Assembly: GCA_014359855.1 (NCBI GenBank)
Contig: JACIYQ010000117.1
Location: 1-8,674 of the forward strand
Length of the DNA: 8,674 nucleotides
Source of the DNA: Parvibaculum sp.
GTDB taxonomy: Bacteria; Pseudomonadota; Alphaproteobacteria; Parvibaculales; Parvibaculaceae
Direction of reading: 5' to 3'
Both the position numbers and the translations under genes were made by a program. The notes below the pieces were generated by a model that was not told where the DNA came from, did no database searches, and saw only the letters and a list, made by a program, of their open reading frames with translations. Of the stretch, positions 6,202-8,674 are shown one piece after another. The first letter of the stretch is position 1. Each line of letters starts with the position of its first letter.

Positions 6202-6579
6202 GGTGACGGTCCTTCGGAAAACGGCGGCAAATCGCAGATGCGAGTCCCCTGCCGTCAAAAGCACAAACGGAGCCAGCCAGACACAGGCCAGCGTCCTATG
6301 AGATCGGTTTCGTTAGCCCGCATCGGATAAGCCGTGCACACGCACGAAAGCGGGCCGTATCCCATGGCGCCTGCAAATCGCACGGCAAGGCAGCGAGAGC
6401 TGCGGGACACGGCTGGGGACAGCGTTACACTCGTATTGAGGCAACGCAGTGAACGCCCTCTCAGCGCGTGCAAGCTAACAAAGCCTGCCGTGAGCAGCAA
6501 CCGCACAGCGCAAACTTCACGAAAAGTCTTTGTTTTGCAGGCATTTCCATCACACGAGAAATTCCAATCGCACCGCTAA
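6202..6579. other. 378-base intergenic region upstream of the betaine operon
   Basis: No convincing gene is seen here; open frames on both strands lack ribosome sites and known motifs. It must hold the promoter of the GSMT-SDMT operon unless that is read through from mscS. A TTGACG on the minus strand (6258-6253) is a good -35 element, but no matching -10 lies 16-18 bases downstream. An imperfect hairpin on the plus strand pairs GCGTT (6422-6426) with AACGC (6443-6447), with inner CTC and GAG arms. No clear terminator follows mscS. The length is generous for a housekeeping promoter and suits regulated expression, but no known operator is recognised. Confidence 0.5.
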
Positions 6580-7722
6580 TCAATTCATGTCGTCTGCATT
6601 CTCCATGACAACATCGCCGATCGCACCATTCGCACACGTGCGCCAGTCGTCCATCGCAGAACTCCGCACCTGCGGCAGAGACTCCGGACGATTTTCGCGA
6701 ATCCACGCGACCAGCTTCTCTCTTACGTTGCAACGCAGATCCCAGGCTTCCGGTGACGTTCGTGCGCTGACGAGCGCACGAATTTCGATCGTGCGTTCTG
6801 TGGCGTCCGTCACCTGCATGACAGCAACCTTTCCATCCCACAGCGGCTGTTCCTTCACGAGTTCAGAGAAGTATGCGCGAAGCTCCTCGACAGGCAGCGT
6901 ATAATCGGCGTGGAGGAAAACCGTCCCGATGATCGATGCGCTCTCTCTCGTCCAGTTCGTGAAAGGGTTCTGTATGAAGTAGGAGAGCGGCACCACGAGG
7001 CGTCTCCAGTCCCATATACGGATGACCACATAGGTTCCGGTGATCTCTTCGATCCAGCCCCACTCCCCCTCGACGACCACAGCATCGTCTATACGGATCG
7101 GCTGCGTCACGGCGATCTGAATGCCCGCGATGAGATTCTCGAGTACCGGCCGCGCGGCAAAACCGAGAACCAGTCCTGCCGCGCCCGCCGACGCAAAGAT
7201 GCTCACCCCGTATTGCCTGACGGATTCGAAGGTCATGAGGCCGGCGCCGAGCGAAAGCAGGATGATCGTCGTGTCCGCCACGCGACGAAGAATTCGAATT
7301 TGGGTCACATGCTTGCGCGCCCGCAGGTTGTCCGCAACGTCGATACGGAAACGCGCAAGATAGACGTCGCTTGCGATATGAACGGCGGACATGGCTATCC
7401 AGCCGGCAATGGCAAAGAACACGGCTCCCAGGACAGAACTCCAGAGCGAGCGGGCCCCTTCGCCAAGCGGCGCCACCTGAAGCACGAGAGCGCCAGCAGC
7501 GAAGATTGTTATTACCCGCGTCAGCCTGCGCGTGCGGCGCAGCAGTGTCTGCACATATATGGCGCGATGCGAGAAGACTGCAGTGAGGATTCCAAGGGCA
7601 CCGCCGTGGAAGACGACAGCGAGGATCGCCGCAGCGACGAGCATCGTTGCCGTGATGCTCCAAGCAGGCGCCCAGCCGATGGCATCGGAAAGTTGGCCGA
7701 TGAGATTCTCGGACAAGGACAT
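6580..7722 (-). CDS. MscS-family mechanosensitive ion channel
   Basis: This inner-membrane channel opens under membrane tension and releases small solutes on hypo-osmotic shock. It is 380 residues, longer than E. coli MscS (286). Hydrophobic segments are seen at about 20-50, 68-86, 95-117 and 148-165, then the pore helix. The MscS signature follows: YGVSIFASAGAAGLVLGFAA (171-190), RPVLENLIAGIQIAVTQPIRIDDAVVVEGEWG (191-222) and the beta domain EEITGTYVVIRIWDWRRLVVP with PFTNWTRE (225-260). The cytoplasmic alpha/beta part runs to about 350, with a short acidic tail ending ENADDMN. The ATG at 7722 has no good ribosome site; the bases where one should be lie inside a palindrome (7725-7748). Its position upstream of the betaine genes, on the same strand, fits an osmotic-stress role, though the 378-base gap argues for separate promoters. 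Confidence 0.92.
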   Translation of the reverse strand: MSLSENLIGQLSDAIGWAPAWSITATMLVAAAILAVVFHGGALGILTAVFSHRAIYVQTLLRRTRRLTRVITIFAAGALVLQVAPLGEGARSLWSSVLGAVFFAIAGWIAMSAVHIASDVYLARFRIDVADNLRARKHVTQIRILRRVADTTIILLSLGAGLMTFESVRQYGVSIFASAGAAGLVLGFAARPVLENLIAGIQIAVTQPIRIDDAVVVEGEWGWIEEITGTYVVIRIWDWRRLVVPLSYFIQNPFTNWTRESASIIGTVFLHADYTLPVEELRAYFSELVKEQPLWDGKVAVMQVTDATERTIEIRALVSARTSPEAWDLRCNVREKLVAWIRENRPESLPQVRSSAMDDWRTCANGAIGDVVMENADDMN

Positions 7723-7724
7723 CT

Positions 7725-7748
7725 CATATCTGGTTTAAACCCGATATG
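7725..7748. promoter_or_regulatory. 24-base near-perfect palindrome at the mscS start, operator-like
   Basis: The arms CATATC (7725-7730) and GATATG (7743-7748) are exact reverse complements. They flank a perfect 10-base palindromic centre, GGTTTAAACC (7732-7741). Only the single base on each side of the centre (T7731, C7742) breaks the symmetry, so 22 of 24 positions match. It ends 2 bases before the mscS start codon and covers the place of the ribosome site. This suggests a dimeric repressor operator or an RNA fold that controls translation. No known regulator's site is recognised. Confidence 0.5.
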
Positions 7749-7819
7749 GATGACTTAGCCCGGCGACGCCGCGGAACAAGGTCGGCAAGCGGAAAGACGC
7801 GGGCTCGCAAACGCCCTTT

Positions 7820-8449
7820 CTATTCCTGATCGCCAGGCTCGACCTTCAGCGTCGGGATCGACCAGTTATAGACGATGGCAAGCAATCGAATGACGAGCAC
7901 CGCCGCGATCGACGTCCAGAGGTTGATCCCGGCGGGCACGCCGAGCCCGTCCGCCACCACATAGAGGGAGGCACCGCTCAGCGCCGCGAGCGCATAGACC
8001 TCTTTCCTGAGAATGATCGGCGTCCGGTTCGCCAGCACGTCGCGCAGAATGCCGCCTGCAATCCCGGTGAGAACGCCCATGATCACGGCGATCAAACCGG
8101 TGGTCCCCACCTCCAGCGCCTTCCGCGTACCGAGCGCGACGAACACCGCGAGCCCGATCGCATCTGCGATGGCCACCGGCCGGCGCACGCGATGCGCCCA
8201 TCGTGCTAGCGGAATCGCCGCAAGCGCGCATCCCGCCGCCATCAGCACATACCAGGGCGCCAGAATCCAGAAGACCGGCACGTCGAGCAATACGTCGCGC
8301 AGCGTTCCGCCGCCCACGGCGACCATGATGCCGAGCAGCATGACGCCGAACCAGTCCATCTGGCGCTCGCCCGCCACCAGCGCGCCGGACACGGCGAAAG
8401 CGGCAATGCCGACGAGCTGAAGCGATATGAGGAGATCGAGTATGGCCAT
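7820..8449 (-). CDS. trimeric intracellular cation (TRIC/UPF0126) channel family membrane protein
   Basis: The 209-residue inner-membrane protein has the two tandem UPF0126 repeats of bacterial TRIC channels, relatives of E. coli YadS. The first repeat has AAFAVSGALVAGE (16-28) and VGGGTLRDVLLD (45-56); the second has ADAIGLAVFVALGTRKAL (95-112) and GIAGGILRDVLANRTPIILRKEVYA (128-152). The Gly-rich kinks followed by Leu-Arg-Asp are the family signature. About seven membrane helices can be read, with a short charged C-terminus (VEPGDQE). Prokaryotic TRIC proteins conduct monovalent cations such as K+; the physiological role in bacteria is little known. The ATG at 8449 gives the standard family N-terminus, though only a weak ribosome site is seen. 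It lies 76 bases downstream of the tRNA-Ser and 97 bases upstream of mscS, all on the same strand. Confidence 0.92.
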   Translation of the reverse strand: MAILDLLISLQLVGIAAFAVSGALVAGERQMDWFGVMLLGIMVAVGGGTLRDVLLDVPVFWILAPWYVLMAAGCALAAIPLARWAHRVRRPVAIADAIGLAVFVALGTRKALEVGTTGLIAVIMGVLTGIAGGILRDVLANRTPIILRKEVYALAALSGASLYVVADGLGVPAGINLWTSIAAVLVIRLLAIVYNWSIPTLKVEPGDQE

Positions 8450-8525
8450 GGTGAAACGCTATCCGCCCTCCCGCGGCAAGGCCAGCGGAGGTTGCATCGG
8501 CTCGGGCTTCCATCTTGAAGGGGAC

Positions 8526-8618
8526 TGGCGGAGAGGATGGGATTCGAACCCACGGTACAGCTTTACACTGTACAACGGTTTAGCAAACCGCCGCCTTCAG
8601 CCACTCGGCCACCTCTCC
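8526..8618 (-). tRNA. tRNA-Ser (anticodon GCT)
   Basis: Read on the minus strand, the acceptor arms GGAGAGG (8618-8612) and CCTCTCC (8536-8530) pair perfectly, followed by discriminator G and an encoded CCA (8528-8526). The D region GCCGAGTGGCTGAAGGC and the T arm GTGGGTTCGAATCCCAT are standard. The anticodon loop TTTGCTAAA carries GCT (8584-8582), which reads AGC and AGU codons. The long variable arm, with GTACAG and CTGTAC pairing, is typical of class II serine tRNAs. The gene is complete, 90 bases plus CCA. Confidence 0.97.
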
Positions 8619-8627
8619 GGCTCCCCG

Positions 8628-8656
8628 TGTATGCCCAAGAATACGGGCCGCATCAA
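8628..8656 (-). promoter_or_regulatory. candidate promoter for tRNA-Ser
   Basis: On the minus strand a -35-like TTGATG (8656-8651) lies 17 bases from a -10-like CATACA (8633-8628). The spacing is ideal, the -35 is fair (four of six) and the -10 is weak (three of six). Transcription would begin only a few bases before the mature tRNA 5' end. Confidence 0.35.
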
Positions 8657-8674
8657 GGCCAATGTCTTCCGGCA

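Noticed and set aside
6255..6579. Open frames on both strands in the gap between mscS and GSMT (6334-6579 plus, 6255-6506 minus)
   Set aside because: There are no ribosome sites and no conserved motifs, and the compositions look like non-coding DNA; treated as an intergenic regulatory region.
7749..7819. Terminator between the TRIC gene and mscS
   Set aside because: Only short GC-rich inverted repeats such as GGCGTCGCC are present, with no T run behind them; read-through from TRIC into mscS remains possible.
8526..8618. tRNA-Ser as the attachment site of a genomic island carrying the osmotic genes
   Set aside because: No second copy of the tRNA 3' end and no integrase or phage remnant was found in the window; an island larger than the window cannot be excluded.

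Overview
The window looks like a stretch of a GC-rich alphaproteobacterial chromosome. The clues are the divergent dapA / soluble lytic transglycosylase pair (an arrangement I know from Rhizobiales-type genomes), strongly G/C-ending codons, and a tRNA-Ser(GCT) with an encoded CCA. The exact genus cannot be read from the sequence; this is inference.

Layout. The left edge holds the first 38 codons of dapA on the minus strand. It diverges from a large secreted lytic transglycosylase on the plus strand (about 367-2670). A small alpha/beta hydrolase follows on the plus strand (2742-3614). From there to the right edge everything is on the minus strand. Read in the direction of transcription: tRNA-Ser(GCT) (8618-8526), a TRIC/UPF0126-type cation channel (8449-7820), an MscS-family mechanosensitive channel (7722-6580), a 378-base gap, glycine/sarcosine N-methyltransferase (6201-5392), sarcosine/dimethylglycine N-methyltransferase (5402-4566, overlapping the previous gene by 11 bases), a short candidate ORF (4535-4449), a strong hairpin terminator (4421-4394), and a third, uncharacterised SAM-dependent methyltransferase (4321-3611). 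Its stop codon interlocks with that of the plus-strand hydrolase.

Biology. The centre is an osmoadaptation locus. The two overlapping methyltransferases together should convert glycine to sarcosine, dimethylglycine and glycine betaine at the cost of three S-adenosylmethionines. This is the de novo betaine route best known from halophiles, not the choline-oxidation route common in alphaproteobacteria. The mechanosensitive channel next to it would release solutes on hypo-osmotic shock, so synthesis and emergency release of a compatible solute are adjacent. The glycine methyltransferase gene is visibly less GC-rich than its neighbours on hand-counted lines, which fits acquisition by transfer.

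No mobile element, CRISPR array or phage gene was seen. The points most worth a second look are the betaine operon and its setting, a 24-base near-perfect palindrome just before the mscS start codon, the coding-like sequence in frame beyond the SDMT stop codon, the unclear non-ATG start of the transglycosylase with an overlapping leader ORF, and the shared CTAG stop codons of two convergent genes.
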